A DNA stretch of 64,000 nt from Ceratodon purpureus. Its lineage: Eukaryota; Streptophyta; Bryopsida; Pseudoditrichales; Ditrichaceae. Under the pieces are notes generated by a model, which was not told where the DNA came from, searched no databases, and saw only the letters and a program-made list of their open reading frames with translations. Each line of letters starts with the position of its first letter. Within the stretch, counting starts at the first letter, position 1. The DNA lies in contig CM026430.1 in NCBI GenBank assembly GCA_014871385.1, positions 5,125,040-5,189,039 of the forward strand, in the 5' to 3' direction. Positions 34,020 to 45,900 of this stretch are shown in pieces. A program made the translations under genes and the position numbers.

Positions 34020-36642
34020 CAGTGGAAGTGCTGCAGCATTACGACCACTTGAACGACTGGTGTGTGCTTAGAGATGGCCTTACCTTTCCTTGCAGGTTGG
34101 CTGATGTCAAGTATACCTTCACGGTTGATCCTGCCAATGTGGAGCATATCCTCAAGACTAGCTTCCACAATTACTCAAAGGTGTGCTGAGTATGGATTGT
34201 TCTGAATTTGGGTCCAAGATGGGAATTGACACAGCTATGGGGTTTGAGAATATTCTGATTTTTTAAGAAGTTTCGAATTGGATCACTTTTTCTGGAATGG
34301 TGCTGTTTTTGATTAATTTTTTTTCTGATTTGGCTGGGTTTGGGATTTGGTTGTAATGTCGTGGTCATGCAGGGGGAGGTTTTTCACAAGACGTTTGAGG
34401 TTTTCTTGGAGATGGGATCTTCAACCTGGACGGTGAGTTGTGGAAGAGGCAACGTAGGTTAGCAAGCTATGAATTCTCTTCCACGAAGCTGCGGGACTTT
34501 AGTTCGGTGGTATATCGTGATTACTCCTTGAGGTTGGCGAGCATACTTAGCGACGCTACTGCGACGCAACGGGTTTTGGATATGCTGGTCAGCTCTTGTA
34601 ATCCTTGCATAAATTTAACGTGATTTCTTGGATCTGGATATTATTCTTTTTGGGCAAACTCTGGTTTAGGGTTGCTTGCAAAATGTGGTGAAATACGGGG
34701 AATTGGATGTGAAGAAATTCTCTGAGTTTCAGAATCTGTCAATGCTTATAAACATTCAGGACCTCTTCTTGAGGTTTACCATGGACTCGATCTTCAAAGT
34801 TACATTCGGTTACAAAATTGGTGCCCTCAAACCTGAGCTCCGTGACATCCTTTTGCCGATGCTTTTACCCTTACGAATGAGATCGCGTCCAGCAGATTCA
34901 TGAATCCATTCAGGAAGCTACAGCGAGTTCTGAACGTTTGGTCAGAGGCAATTATCGCCAAGAGTGCAAAAGTAGTGGATGACTTCATTTACGACGTGAT
35001 GAAGGCGAGAACTGCAGAGAATCTGCAGAATTCTGTGAGTGCATTGTCTTTCACCCTAAGCCTTGAGTGTGCATGGCTCGGATAAAGTGGATGTGATTTC
35101 TTTTTCAAACGTTGTGAGCGTGATCATGAGTGTAGCATTTCATTTTCTATCTTATGATCATTCTGACATAGAACGCTTTCTCTCTAAGCAAGGGCAAAGC
35201 GACCTCTTTACCAGATTCAAGCTTTTGAACGAGGGAGGGAAGGAGCTCACGGACAAGACCCTCCGTGACACATTGTTGAATTTCTTGATTGTTGGTAGAG
35301 ATAGTAGTGGCCTCACCATGTCATGGTTTATATACATGATAACGCTTCACCCGCACATCGAGTAGAAGCTATTTGAGGAGCTACGTGACCTCGACACTGA
35401 AAATGTAGTGAATGGCGACATGAGCAGCAAAGAGGTGCCACAAAGTGGAGATGACTACTTTCATGAAAGAGTTGAGAGATTTTCTAAGCTGCTCACTTTT
35501 GATGCCCTGCTGAACCTCCAGTACTTGCATGCGTGCATCCTGGAGACTCTAAGGCTTTACCCTGTAGTGCCGCTGGTAATTCTTCGAGACTCCTGGCTTT
35601 CGCAGAAATTTTGGCAACATTTCAAATTCCTTGATGCCTTGGATATGATGAGAAATGTCAGGATTCCCACAGAAAACTTTCTGAAAACTGCATTTTCAGG
35701 TTGACGAGACAAGATTTTTGCAGCTTGTGTTTGTGGCTTTGTGACCCAGCATATTATAATTAAGGTGGAGACTATTTTCATGCTGCCATACATCACAAAG
35801 TTCAACAGTTGAGGAAAAGGGCTAATTAGTCAAGAATTGTGTGATAATTTACGTGCAGAATCCGAAGAGTGTCGCAGCTGATGACACACTTCCTGATGGA
35901 ACCGAAGTGAAGAAAGGTGAATTTGTAATGTATGCAGCTTATACAATGGGACGATTGCCATACTGAGTTCAAGTCAGAGAGATGGCTTGTGGATGGAGGT
36001 GTCCAGCCTGAATTCCCCTTCAAATTCGTGACATTCCAAGTAATTAAGCACATCCCAGATTCTTCGCATTCTTTCTTTCTTGGCTATCTCTTGTGACATA
36101 ACCATCTCGGGACCAAAACATAAGCCTAGCATGGAAGGATTGCCAATGCAGAACAGGGGGCCATGTCACTGACATAGATCTCTTTACCTGTCAGGAAACT
36201 AGCAGTATTAGTCTGAATCTACTGCCAATGCAATGCTCACAGACATTTTAATTTGATTGAGTGTCAAGTCTGAAGTACTGATGCGTCAATTGTGGGTTCT
36301 TTAAATTTTTTATAGCTCAAATTTGTGTCAACATTAGGAGTACGTGATTTCTGTGCAATACTCTAGATTGCAAGAGTGACGTAATCACTGCTAAGATTGC
36401 TCCGGTTTATTTGGGCTAATCCATTCTACCTTCCTCTAATTTCGCAACAAAGGCTGGACCTCCGATTTGCATCGGCAAGGACTCAGCCATGTTGCCAGCT
36501 GCGCATAGTATTAGCCACTTTGTGCAGGTTCTTCACATTCTTGGTGGTGCTGGGCACTGATGTCAAATACATGCAGATGTCTACCTTGTTGCTGGCCCAT
36601 CTTGGTTTACGTGTCACTGTAGCAAAACGAAGTTTGGATTGA
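34020..36642 (+). pseudogene. Cytochrome P450 pseudogene, CYP704-like
   Basis: Ordered P450 pieces are present but broken. They include HYDHLNDW near 34040, DVKYTFTVDPANVEHILKT (34100-34160), LGDGIFNLDGELWKRQRRLA (34410-34455), an I-helix-like VGRDSSGLTMSWF (about 35290), the ExxR motif ETLRLYP (about 35543) and DDTLPDGTEVKKGEF. The heme loop GPPICIGKDSAM with its cysteine is near 36457, and the C-terminus VKYMQMSTLLLAH is near 36566. Lesions include a frameshift near 34845, a TAG at 35363-35365, loss of sequence and frame after MGRLPY (about 35966) and a frameshift near 36510. The intron at 35576-35858 has normal borders. CYP704 enzymes hydroxylate long-chain fatty acids, some of them for spore or pollen wall sporopollenin. 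The family assignment rests on my recognition of conserved blocks. The N-terminal membrane anchor was not found. Confidence 0.85.
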
Positions 36643-37827
36643 TGATTGTCGGTGGTGAGTTATATGGTTTGGGAGAAATCATGCCAGTCCTAGAACATCC
36701 ATGAATATCTTCTATATGTATTTATAATACCTTAAGTAGCATGTGCACTAGAGACAACCACATCCTTCACGCTCTGCACTGTGTCTTTGCCCAAGCTAGG
36801 CTTTGCTTCTCGTTGCAACAAGCTATTGACGGGATCCCGTTGGCCTCCATGAAGAACCAAGCCTCATAGTCTCTCTGGCCTATGCCACCAAGCTAGGGAG
36901 ATGCTGGAGAAATTCTTGGTAATGTCGAAGCTCGGATCCTTTGTATGATCGACCATCGTCAGCATCTCCTTAAAAATATTAATAGGAGATGTGTGTTTGA
37001 GAACACATTTTCAAGTTGGTGTAAGAGTGCTTCCATCTTGACTTTAAAAGAACAACAGAATAAGTACCTCTTTGTTCCAATATTTATTGAAGATCAAAAT
37101 GAGAGTCATTAACAGTAAACTGGATATTTTTAAAGGGAAAGTAGGCCTCACTTGACAATGTTTATGGCTGGAAGTATTGCTCTATAAATCTTTTGTATAT
37201 TTTCTTACTTTATATATTGAAGAAATCAATTAACTCTCATGAAGGAAAATTACAAAGTCAAAATTATCTTTTTAATATCTAAAAGTTTATCTTTTAAAGA
37301 AAATTTTGATTAAATTTAGATGTGTTATAATATATGGTTTCTACAATTCTAATGAGCTCATCATAAGGGTGAGTTCATCAAAAGGGTGAGCAACCACGGA
37401 GGGACCCCAACTTTTGAAAAAAATGAATCCACCTTTCCTCTCCCACCAACATCCGAGAATTTGAATTTTGGATTGTACACTACATGCTTACAACAACTAT
37501 ATAGTGTAGCTGGAGACAACCGCTATGATACACATCTAAAAAGAATAGAGACATTTCAACGGTCAATATCCATGTTGATAATTGATCGAATAAAATGTTA
37601 TCAGAAAATGAAATAAAATAAAGACAATGTTTGAGGCTTTTAATGTATATTTTATTTTATTAAATAAATACGTTTGATATTTAAAAAAAAATTAGTCAAG
37701 TTATTTGAAGTTTATAAAAGTCCTTAACATTTAACTAATGTCAATGTGCTCAACGGCACGGGTTCCACTAGTATATCAAACAAACATGCATAAAACTTTG
37801 TTGCCATGAAAATTTGTATTGCAAATC
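36643..37827. other. Intergenic region between the P450 pseudogene and the copia element
   Basis: No supported gene. The last 60 bases (37769-37832) match repeat R2 at 18045-18108 and mark the copia insertion site. Confidence 0.55.
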
Positions 37828-37832
37828 ATTAC

Positions 37833-38187
37833 TGTTAAACTTTATTTAACGATACAGAGTACTGCAAACTCTGTAAGACTCATTAATAAGCACACGCACA
37901 CTCATAGACAAACACTGTATATATTATCACTATGAAAGCACCTTACACTTGTACACAACGGTACAGACAAAGGCACTCTCCCACTGCTACACCGCTGTGC
38001 GTCCTTGATGCTACAGAGGACACATTGCAACACGATGACAGCAGAGAGGAGAGGCAACGGTTATATAGGGGTACTTTCTTGTTTGTGTCACTTCTTGCTC
38101 CTCCAGCTAAGAGTGGCGGGAAGGCTCATCTGAATACAAGTCCCTATTCACACATGGCACAGTGCTGAACTAGTGAATACTACAATA
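37833..38187 (-). repeat. 3' LTR of the copia element
   Basis: 355 bp, matching 42676-43030 except near the tRNA-proximal end (TGTTAAAC versus TGTTGAAT) and at one internal G/C. In element orientation it starts TATTGTAGTATTC and ends CAACA or TAACA. It contains a TATATAG box-like motif, seen as GGTTATATAGG on the plus strand. Confidence 0.93.
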
Positions 38188-38196
38188 CTCCCACTC
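38188..38196 (-). promoter_or_regulatory. Polypurine tract of the copia element
   Basis: GAGTGGGAG in element orientation directly abuts the 3' LTR, as expected for the plus-strand primer. A second near-copy of this stretch with its flank lies at 38236-38258, next to the pol stop codon. Confidence 0.7.
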
Positions 38197-38258
38197 AGCA
38201 CTGTGCTGAAAATATGTGTGGACCACAAATTACTTCTCCCACTCAGTACTGTGCTGAA

Positions 38259-41200
38259 CTACTTGCTGGAGAGCCCTAACAGAGCTCGAAGACGCTGGAA
38301 CTGGTCTCTAGGAAGCGGCTTGGTGAGGATATCAGCTGTCTGCTCGCCTGTGCCGATGTACTCAATAGAGATGGCACCAGCTGCTTGCCGTTCACGAATG
38401 ACATGATACTTGAGCTGAATATGTTTGGTGTTCTTATGAAATACCGGGTTCTTGACAAGGCGAATGGCCGACTGGTTGTCGCAGTATAGTGGAGTAGGCT
38501 CGGACTGGAGGTAGCCAAGTTCCGCAAGTAGCTCGCGAAGCCAGACGACTTCCTTGCTGGTGAGATGGGCTGCGACATACTCTGACTCCGTTGTGCTGTC
38601 AGCAGTACAGCCTTGCTTGCGGCTTCCCCAAGCAACGGCACCACCGTTCAACATTAAAACAAAACCCGACCGGGATTTACGATCATCAAGATCTGCAGCA
38701 AAGTCAGCGTCGCTGTAGGCAGTGAGAATGTTCGGGTGGCTACTTACCCCATACGTCAGACGAAAATGCTTGGTGACGTTGAGGTATTTCAGAATACGAT
38801 TGACTGCATTGACATGGGGTTGACGGGGCTGGTTGTTAAACTTGGAGACATTACTGATGGAATATGAGATGTCGCTGCGAGTGCCGAGAGCGGCAAACTG
38901 GAGGCTCCCAACCGCTTCTCTGTATGGATACTTGGGCAAGGGCTCAACACTATCAAGCATAAGTGTGAGTTGAGCGGCACTGGTGGGGTCAGCCGGGACC
39001 GCAACTGGGTGACAACTATCGTGGCCAAAGCGTTTAATTATCCGATCGATGTAGCGTTCCTGGTCCAAGTGAATAAGTCTGCGAGGTCGCTCTCTCGTGA
39101 TATGTAAACCTACATACATCTCTGCGATTCCTTTGGTGATGCTGAAGGCTCCTTCCATACTGCCAATGATGTTATTGATCAACTGGATGTCCTTGCAAAC
39201 TGCGATGCCGTCGTCCACCCAAATGGCAACAATGAGGCGAGGGCTTGACTTGCTGATGTAGACACATGCATCCTGCTTTGAGTGCTCAAGTTTGTTTTGC
39301 TGTAGAAAAGCATCAAACTTCCGATTCCAGATGCGACTGGACTGCTTAAGGCCATACAACGCCTTCTTCAGCCTGCACACTTTCCCTGACGACATGGTGT
39401 CTTGGAAACCGACTGGAGGATCCATATATATACTTTCGTCTATTTCACCGTAGAGGAAGGCTGTGCACACGTCAAACTGGACGATGTCGAGGTCCTCAGC
39501 AGCGACAATAGAGATCAATCGTCCTGATTGAATCAAACTTGACGACGGGAGAAAAAGTTTCATTATAGTCGATGCCTTCCTTCTCAGTGAACCCTCGTGC
39601 GATCAATCTTGCTTTGTATCGGTCCACTGATCCATCCGTCCCAAGCTTCAACTTGAACACCCACTTGTTGCTTACTGTCTTTCTGCCAGCAGGAAGATGT
39701 TCCATCTCCCAAGTGCCATTCTTCATGAGAGAAGTGTATTTTGCCTGCATCGCAACTTGCCATTGAGCATGTTGGGGAGATGCCATAGCTTGTGCAAAAG
39801 TCTTTGGTTCCTCTGGAATGTAGGGCTCCGAAATTGTTGCCATGCAAGCATATGTGTTCCGCTCCATAGGGTAGATCCAATCTCCAAATTTCGTAGGAGG
39901 GTTGCGTTGCTGTGGTGCCAATTGATCTACTGATGCGTTGACAGCCGCGGGGGCCCGAAGTGCTATTTCGGGAATTTGGTGCTGGACCTCTGGTTCATGT
40001 AAGCTTACCTCCTCCATCTGAGAGAAGTCTTGGTTATCTGATGGTGGCTCGTTGTCGAGCTCATCGTGAATTTGAGCGACTGGTATTGGCAAGAGTGGCA
40101 GCGGTAGAGCTACAACCGGCACTTGCAGTTGCAGTCGAGGCGGTGCGATGTCTCCTAAGGGCAGTGAGACCTCGTCGAGCCATATAGGCTCACCTCGCTG
40201 ATCAGTATGGTTGACTGAAGCTTCGTTAAAGAGTACGTCGCGACTCTCGACAATACGTCGAGTGTCATTATGCCAGATACGGTATGCCTTGCTCGTGGAA
40301 GAATAGCCCATCATGACGCCCTTCTTGGACTTCGCTGATAACTTCTGTTGAAGCTCTTTCGGCTGATGCACGTATGCATCTGAGCCGAATATTCTAAGGT
40401 GTGAAATGGAAGGCTTAACCTTATGCCATACTTCAAATGGAGTCTTGCCGTCCACTGTGCATGTGGCTGTCCTGTTCAATACATACACAGCTGTATGAAC
40501 TGCTTCACTCCAGAATCGAACATGAATGTTTGATGCATATAGCATGCTGCGGGCCGCCTCCATTACGGTCCGATTCTCACGTTCGGATGAGCCATTCTGC
40601 TCCGAGGTATAAGAGGTCGTCAACTCCTGCTTAATCCCTGCTTCCTCAAGAAACGTTGTGAACTGATCTCCTGTGTATTCGGTGCCTTTGTCACTTCGTA
40701 CGATCTGAACAACGTATCCTGTTTCTCGTTTGAGCTGGACGGTGAAGCGCTTGAAACTAGCTGATGTTTCTGTCTTACGCTTTAGGCATTCAATGATTCG
40801 GAAACCAGAACAGTCATCCTTAAATAAGATGAAGTACAAAGAACCTCCAATTGAGGGTATATTCATTGGTCCGCACAAGTCGGTATGTATGAGATCACCT
40901 GGGTTCACTGATCTTTGCCGAGGATCATCCCAGTGAAACGGCGAACGATGTTGTTTCCCATATGCACAACCCTCGCAGAATTGATGATTGCTTTGCTTGA
41001 GTGATATGCCGTCAACCATCCCTTTGGTCACCATTGTACGAATGGTGTTATGATTCACATGAGCTAGTCTGCGATGCCAGACGTCTATTGTTTGTAGACT
41101 CTCTTTCTGAGTCGCCGGTGAAAACGACACACTAGCAGCTAGAGCCTGGCAAGTTTCTGGTTGGACTGTAGGCCTGATGGAAATGATGGATGAACTGGGT

Positions 41201-41604
41201 GGGACTGCTTCAAACAACAAACGATACATGCGCTTGTGTACAACACCAGTCATAACGACTTTTCCATTATCCAAGATACGACAGCCATTTTCCATGTGTA
41301 GCGTATACATCTTCTTTTGTGCGGCAACATAGGAAGAAAAAAGATTTCGACCAAGCCCAGAAACATGAATCACCCCTTTCAATATCCCGTAGCTATGTGA
41401 ACCATTGTTCCAGATCTTGATGACAATGTCTCCCACTCTTGCAGCATATAGTCGTATCCCGCCGATTCCTTCAACTGGACGCTGCTCAGACGTGATGTCT
41501 CGATATGTGGAGAAAACATTTCTGTCGGGGCACATGTGCTCCGTACAACCACTATCGACATACCAAAAAGAATTCATGGGAGCGCTGGAAACAGAGAATA
41601 CCAT
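38259..41604 (-). pseudogene. Copia pol region: protease, integrase, reverse transcriptase, RNase H (frameshifted)
   Basis: The first part (41604-39496) begins at the protease (FWYVDSGCTEHMCP, active-site DSG). It continues with the pre-integrase/zinc region (HRRLAHVNH, then FCEGCAYGK) and the integrase core (HTDLCGP, SDKGTEYTG). It ends after the start of reverse transcriptase (ETFSPVVKFDSIRT). There the frame is lost near 39518, apparently by one inserted base. The second part (39563-38259) continues with FDVCTAFLYGE, the catalytic AIWVDDGIAV and an RNase H end (TESEYVAAH, ADILTKPLPRDQF). All catalytic motifs are recognisable, so the frameshift is probably recent. Programmed frameshifting at this place would be unusual for copia. 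Confidence 0.92.
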
Positions 41605-41661
41605 GTAAGCCTTGTACTCTTGATTCTTGTTCTTATTCTGTTGACCGCTCTGCTTGGCTTC

Positions 41662-42426
41662 TCAAAGCTCCCACTGCGTTTCTTGGTATGCCGCTTGCTC
41701 TGCACGGTCGGTTTGACACTCCTTCCCCCAGTGACCAACTTTTCCACACTTCCAGCAGGTAGAGGACTTCTTCTTCTCGCTTATCTCCTTTCGACGATTC
41801 GCACGTTGTTCTGCTGTATACTGCGGTGTTCCGTTTGCAGCCGTGGAGGACTCAGCGGTGCCTTTTGTGGAGGCAACATACGCGGCTGCAGATGTTGCAG
41901 TAGCATTTGTTTGCTGTTGTATACGGGACTCAACTGTGAGAAGACGTAACGTCAGAGTGTCCAATGTACGCTCGGCTGCGGGTGTAACCTCCCACGCAGA
42001 TAGGAGACCATGAAAACCCGGTGGGAGTTTAGCTAAAACTTTGGCAATGACTGCATCGTCGGAGAAAGTTTTATTACCGCGAGCTGCTAGCTTTGACGTA
42101 ATAAGCTCAAGCTGACCAAGATAATTTGCTATATTATCGCCATCAGCTAGTTCACATTTAAAGAACTCTTGCTGCAAAGAGAAGATATTCTCAGACTGGT
42201 TTTGCTCATGCAGGAGTGTTAGTTTATCCCAAATGGCTTTGGAGGTGGTACAAGCAACAATGTTGTTGAGATATCCTTTGTCAAGGGAGGAGCACAGAAG
42301 ACTGATAGCCTGATTGTCACGTTTCTTCCACTCAGAACGTTCAAGAACAGATGTTGTGTCTGCAGGTTTAGGCTCGGTGCCATCCACCACTCCCATGAGA
42401 TCCTTTCCATAGAATACAGCTGTCAT
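41662..42426 (-). CDS. Copia Gag polyprotein region with zinc knuckle
   Basis: 254 aa from the ATG at 42426. It has the UBN2-type gag fold (AIWDKLTLLHEQNQ, LPPGFHGLLSAWE) and one CCHC knuckle near the end (CWKCGKVGHWGKEC). It ends at a TGA at 41662-41664 that is in frame with the downstream protease ORF starting at 41604, with 19 sense codons between. Most copia elements have a single gag-pol frame. This stop is therefore either a mutation or a readthrough site. The protein packages the element RNA into cytoplasmic particles. Confidence 0.9.
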   Translation of the reverse strand: MTAVFYGKDLMGVVDGTEPKPADTTSVLERSEWKKRDNQAISLLCSSLDKGYLNNIVACTTSKAIWDKLTLLHEQNQSENIFSLQQEFFKCELADGDNIANYLGQLELITSKLAARGNKTFSDDAVIAKVLAKLPPGFHGLLSAWEVTPAAERTLDTLTLRLLTVESRIQQQTNATATSAAAYVASTKGTAESSTAANGTPQYTAEQRANRRKEISEKKKSSTCWKCGKVGHWGKECQTDRAEQAAYQETQWEL

Positions 42427-42660
42427 TTGGAACTTCCAGAGGTAGAAGTTTTCACCGCTATACCTATCTATGTTACCAAGATCTCAAGATTGATCACCCA
42501 TGACGTTTACACTGCTAGGAAGAAACGATCAAGACAAGTTTTAACTGGAAAAAGAACACAAAGAATACAGTCAATGTGTATGCTGAGAGCAGATTGCCAT
42601 CTGCACAAACTTTACCCGCGTGATATACATTATAAAATGCGCAGCTTCTAAAATGACGCT

Positions 42661-42675
42661 GGTGGGCCCATAACC
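42661..42675 (-). promoter_or_regulatory. Primer-binding site, complementary to the initiator tRNA-Met anticodon region
   Basis: Just inside the 5' LTR, the element reads GGTTATGGGCCCACC. As I recall it, the plant initiator tRNA-Met anticodon arm contains GGTGGGCCCATAACC with anticodon CAT. The match is to the middle of the tRNA rather than its 3' end. This implies priming by a cleaved half-tRNA, a mechanism known for copia in Drosophila and some plant copia families. Confidence 0.8.
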
Positions 42676-43030
42676 TGTTGAATTTTATTTAACGATACAG
42701 AGTACTGCAAACTCTGTAAGACTCATTAATAAGCACACGCACACTCATAGACAAACACTGTATATATTATCACTATGAAAGCACCTTACACTTGTACACA
42801 ACGGTACACACAAAGGCACTCTCCCACTGCTACACCGCTGTGCGTCCTTGATGCTACAGAGGACACATTGCAACACGATGACAGCAGAGAGGAGAGGCAA
42901 CGGTTATATAGGGGTACTTTCTTGTTTGTGTCACTTCTTGCTCCTCCAGCTAAGAGTGGCGGGAAGGCTCATCTGAATACAAGTCCCTATTCACACATGG
43001 CACAGTGCTGAACTAGTGAATACTACAATA
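42676..43030 (-). repeat. 5' LTR of the copia element
   Basis: 355 bp, the partner of 37833-38187, with three differences. Transcription of the element would start here and run leftward. Confidence 0.93.
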
Positions 43031-43035
43031 ATTAG

Positions 43036-43770
43036 TTATTTAAAATATTTAAAGATTTTAATTCCCTATTTCAAAATTTTATTGTAAATTTGTAATTTTA
43101 CTTATTGAAGATTATTAAACTATGATCTTATATTTTAGCTTCTCTTTATTTAAGTTTAAATTTTTTTATATTAAAACACATTTTAAATAATCTGTTTGTT
43201 TTTCATGTGTAGATTATATTTTAATGCATGATTGGTAATGCATGTTTTTATAAAATTCCAGTGAAAAACAAAACAAATTTATAAAATATATGTCTTTTGA
43301 TCAAGTATTTGTTATCTCCGATAAATTTATAATAAAAAAAAGAATTAAGTCCTTGAAAATTTAACTTTCATAAGATATTAATTTAAGTATTTTAAAAAAT
43401 ATTTAAATTAATATTTTTTAATGAATAAATCAATGGAATTAGAAATGGTATTTAAAAAAAAAATAGTTTTTAGTTTTATTTATATTCCAAAAATAAAACC
43501 CGAGAGGAAATATTTAATAGAATCATAGCACTAATTTTTGAATGGAAAGAATTTTTTTTGGAGACTTAAAATAAACAATCTACATGTTTTTTTCATAATT
43601 ATGTTCAAAATTAAATGAAATTATTTTATTTGAATATTCATTTGAATCATGAATATGAACTCAATATAAACATTGTATTTAAATATGAAGTTAAACATAA
43701 TTGTGATGTTTAAGTAAAATTATTATATCCTTTATTTCATTATTTTATTTTATTTCATATAGATGTTATG
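43036..43770 (+). repeat. Dispersed AT-rich repeat R2, copy 2 (rearranged)
   Basis: It continues R2 beyond the copia insertion. About 43477-43760 match 18600-18899 in the same orientation (TATTCCAAAAA(T/C)AAAACCC, AATATAAACATTGTATT). About 43070-43310 match 18243-18470 only as the reverse complement (shared CATGCATTAAAATATAATCT). An inversion of a few hundred bases therefore separates the copies. Confidence 0.65.
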
Positions 43771-45900
43771 ATTGATGGAATATTAGATTGCACTTTGTAT
43801 ATATTGTTTTTAGTACTGTTTAGTGGCACTTGCATTTATTATTGGAACTTCAACAATCTTCTATAAAGTCAATGGTATGAAATTAGAAAGAAAATAGTTG
43901 CATACTTTATTGTATGAAACATGAAAATTTTCATACAACTAGTACCTATGAGATCAATCAAGATATCCTTGGCTTCTCTAATTACTAACTTTAAAGTGAT
44001 TTATATCTTAGTTCAAATCATATGGAAACACATATCTTGTTTCATCAATAACTAATCTTCATTTAATTTTCCTTTTAAAAACTGCTCAAGCCAAAAATCA
44101 AAAACATAACACTAAACAATGGTGGATTATTTTTCTGACCTACCTTAATACATTATATTGAAGTAAAGCCAATCCAATGCCCTACAAATGCCATTTGACC
44201 CACTCTATTTCAAGCCCACAAATCTACCAACCCACAATTGCAATATTCACTGTTGAGCCAAGCATATCATAGCATTGGTGAGGCTTATAACAGAGTTCAA
44301 GACATTTAATTAAGGTTTGCAATATCAAAGTTACTTTATGAGCTAAACAAAAACAATATTAAATGGACTCACAAAAACATATTGAAGACTAGCCAAAAAA
44401 ATCTATAACATATTGAAGGCTCAAAAAGAAGACATGAATAATTATTTGAGATCTGTGTTTTGTAATTACTTAAAGTTCAGATTTGTTAAATCCAAGGTGG
44501 AAAAGGTAAAATTAAAAAAAGAATGAAAAGATGCAAAACTTGCATATTGACCACAGATACCGTGACAACTTTGTGATTTTCAAACAAACTGATTGCATTC
44601 GAGTTTTTTCCAATTTCTTTGAAGTCAAACACTAATGAAGATTGTTGTTGAAATAATAATATATTTTAAAGCTGAAAAAGGATAAAAGGCTATAAATATA
44701 CACACCTGATATTTCAGTAGACGATTTCATAATACCATTCTTATAAGTTATTGATATAAAAATGAATAATACCAATTCCTATAGACAATACAATAAATAA
44801 TTTCTTCTAGTTTGTTGAAAATTCCACCTCCACTCCTTGTTCTTTATATGGTTAGGTAAAAAAATATTACAACAATTTCACAAGGAATTTTAAATGATAA
44901 AAAATAATAATAGTAATATGACATATACATATTTAATTTTTTTCACAATTCATGAATTACATTTTTGGAAGTATCTGAACTTTATCAGACGGATTTTAAA
45001 TTTATAAATTAATGTGAACATCTTTAACTAAAACATATAGTTCAATCGAAGCTTCAAAATTCCTCCAAAATCCGAACAAAAGTGAAGTGCTAGAAGTGTA
45101 GGCACAAGAGTAGTAAGATTCAAAGCGGAACTATTGTGGATGAGGACAAAGTAGAGTCATGAGCAAAGGAAGAAAGGAAAGAAGGAAAGGAAGGAGTGCA
45201 AACTGTAGAGAAGATTGCAAAAGGAAATCCTTCCATCACATCTGTAACCAAGAGGGTCTCGTCATAAAGCTTTAAACAAAGCATTTCTATATAAAGCAAG
45301 AATAGACTCTGCTCCATTTATAACCCTAATTCTACGCCTTCTTTTCACTTCTCTCGGTGCTCACTTCTCATTTTGATGACTCCACTTCCCTTTCCTCCAA
45401 CATCTGCATGAATTCTTGCGTCTGCCACCCTTTATGATGCCAAAGCCAAAATCTAGGGATTTCCCTCCCCTACATTCTACCGCTTTAGGATGTCCAAAGA
45501 TGAATCCCACTACCTTGGGAGCTCCTTCAACAAGTGCCAACAATGAAAAAACGCAAGTCTGTGCTACTTGAAATTACATTCTTTGTAGTACTCTAATGCA
45601 AACTCTATGGTTGGTTTTCCTAATACCAACCACTGCCCCAAAACCAATCATTAAATTCCCCAAAACCGATCTACCCTAATTCCTAAATTATGAAAAACAT
45701 ATGTACCTCATTTGTACATTAGAGCATGTGATCGGTTTTGGATCACACGTTACTTCGCACTTTAGAATTCTATAAAAAATTGATAAACACATATTCCCTG
45801 TTGCATTTTTTTCCAATCCTTCGAAAATCCTATTTCCAAACCTCTCATAATTTTTTTCAAAATTTACCACTCCTCAAAATACCCTACATTACTTAAGTAG
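43771..45900. other. AT-rich intergenic region
   Basis: No supported gene. It has A/T runs, a GGAAAGAAGGAAA purine tract at 45159-45196, and toward the right end a more C-rich stretch that may be damaged 5' sequence of the retroelement at 45901. No reverse-transcriptase motif was found. Confidence 0.55.

Larger units (their letters stand above)
37833..43030 (-). mobile_element. Ty1/copia LTR retrotransposon (5.2 kb)
   Basis: Two 355-bp LTRs (37833-38187 and 42676-43030) differ at three positions. The flanks ATTAC (37828-37832) and ATTAG (43031-43035) are a probable 5-bp target duplication with one change. In element orientation: 5' LTR, primer-binding site (42661-42675), gag, protease, integrase, reverse transcriptase, RNase H, polypurine tract (38188-38196), 3' LTR. 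Integrase before reverse transcriptase is the copia order. A stop between gag and pol and a frameshift in reverse transcriptase probably make this copy non-autonomous. The element inserted into repeat R2. Confidence 0.95.
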
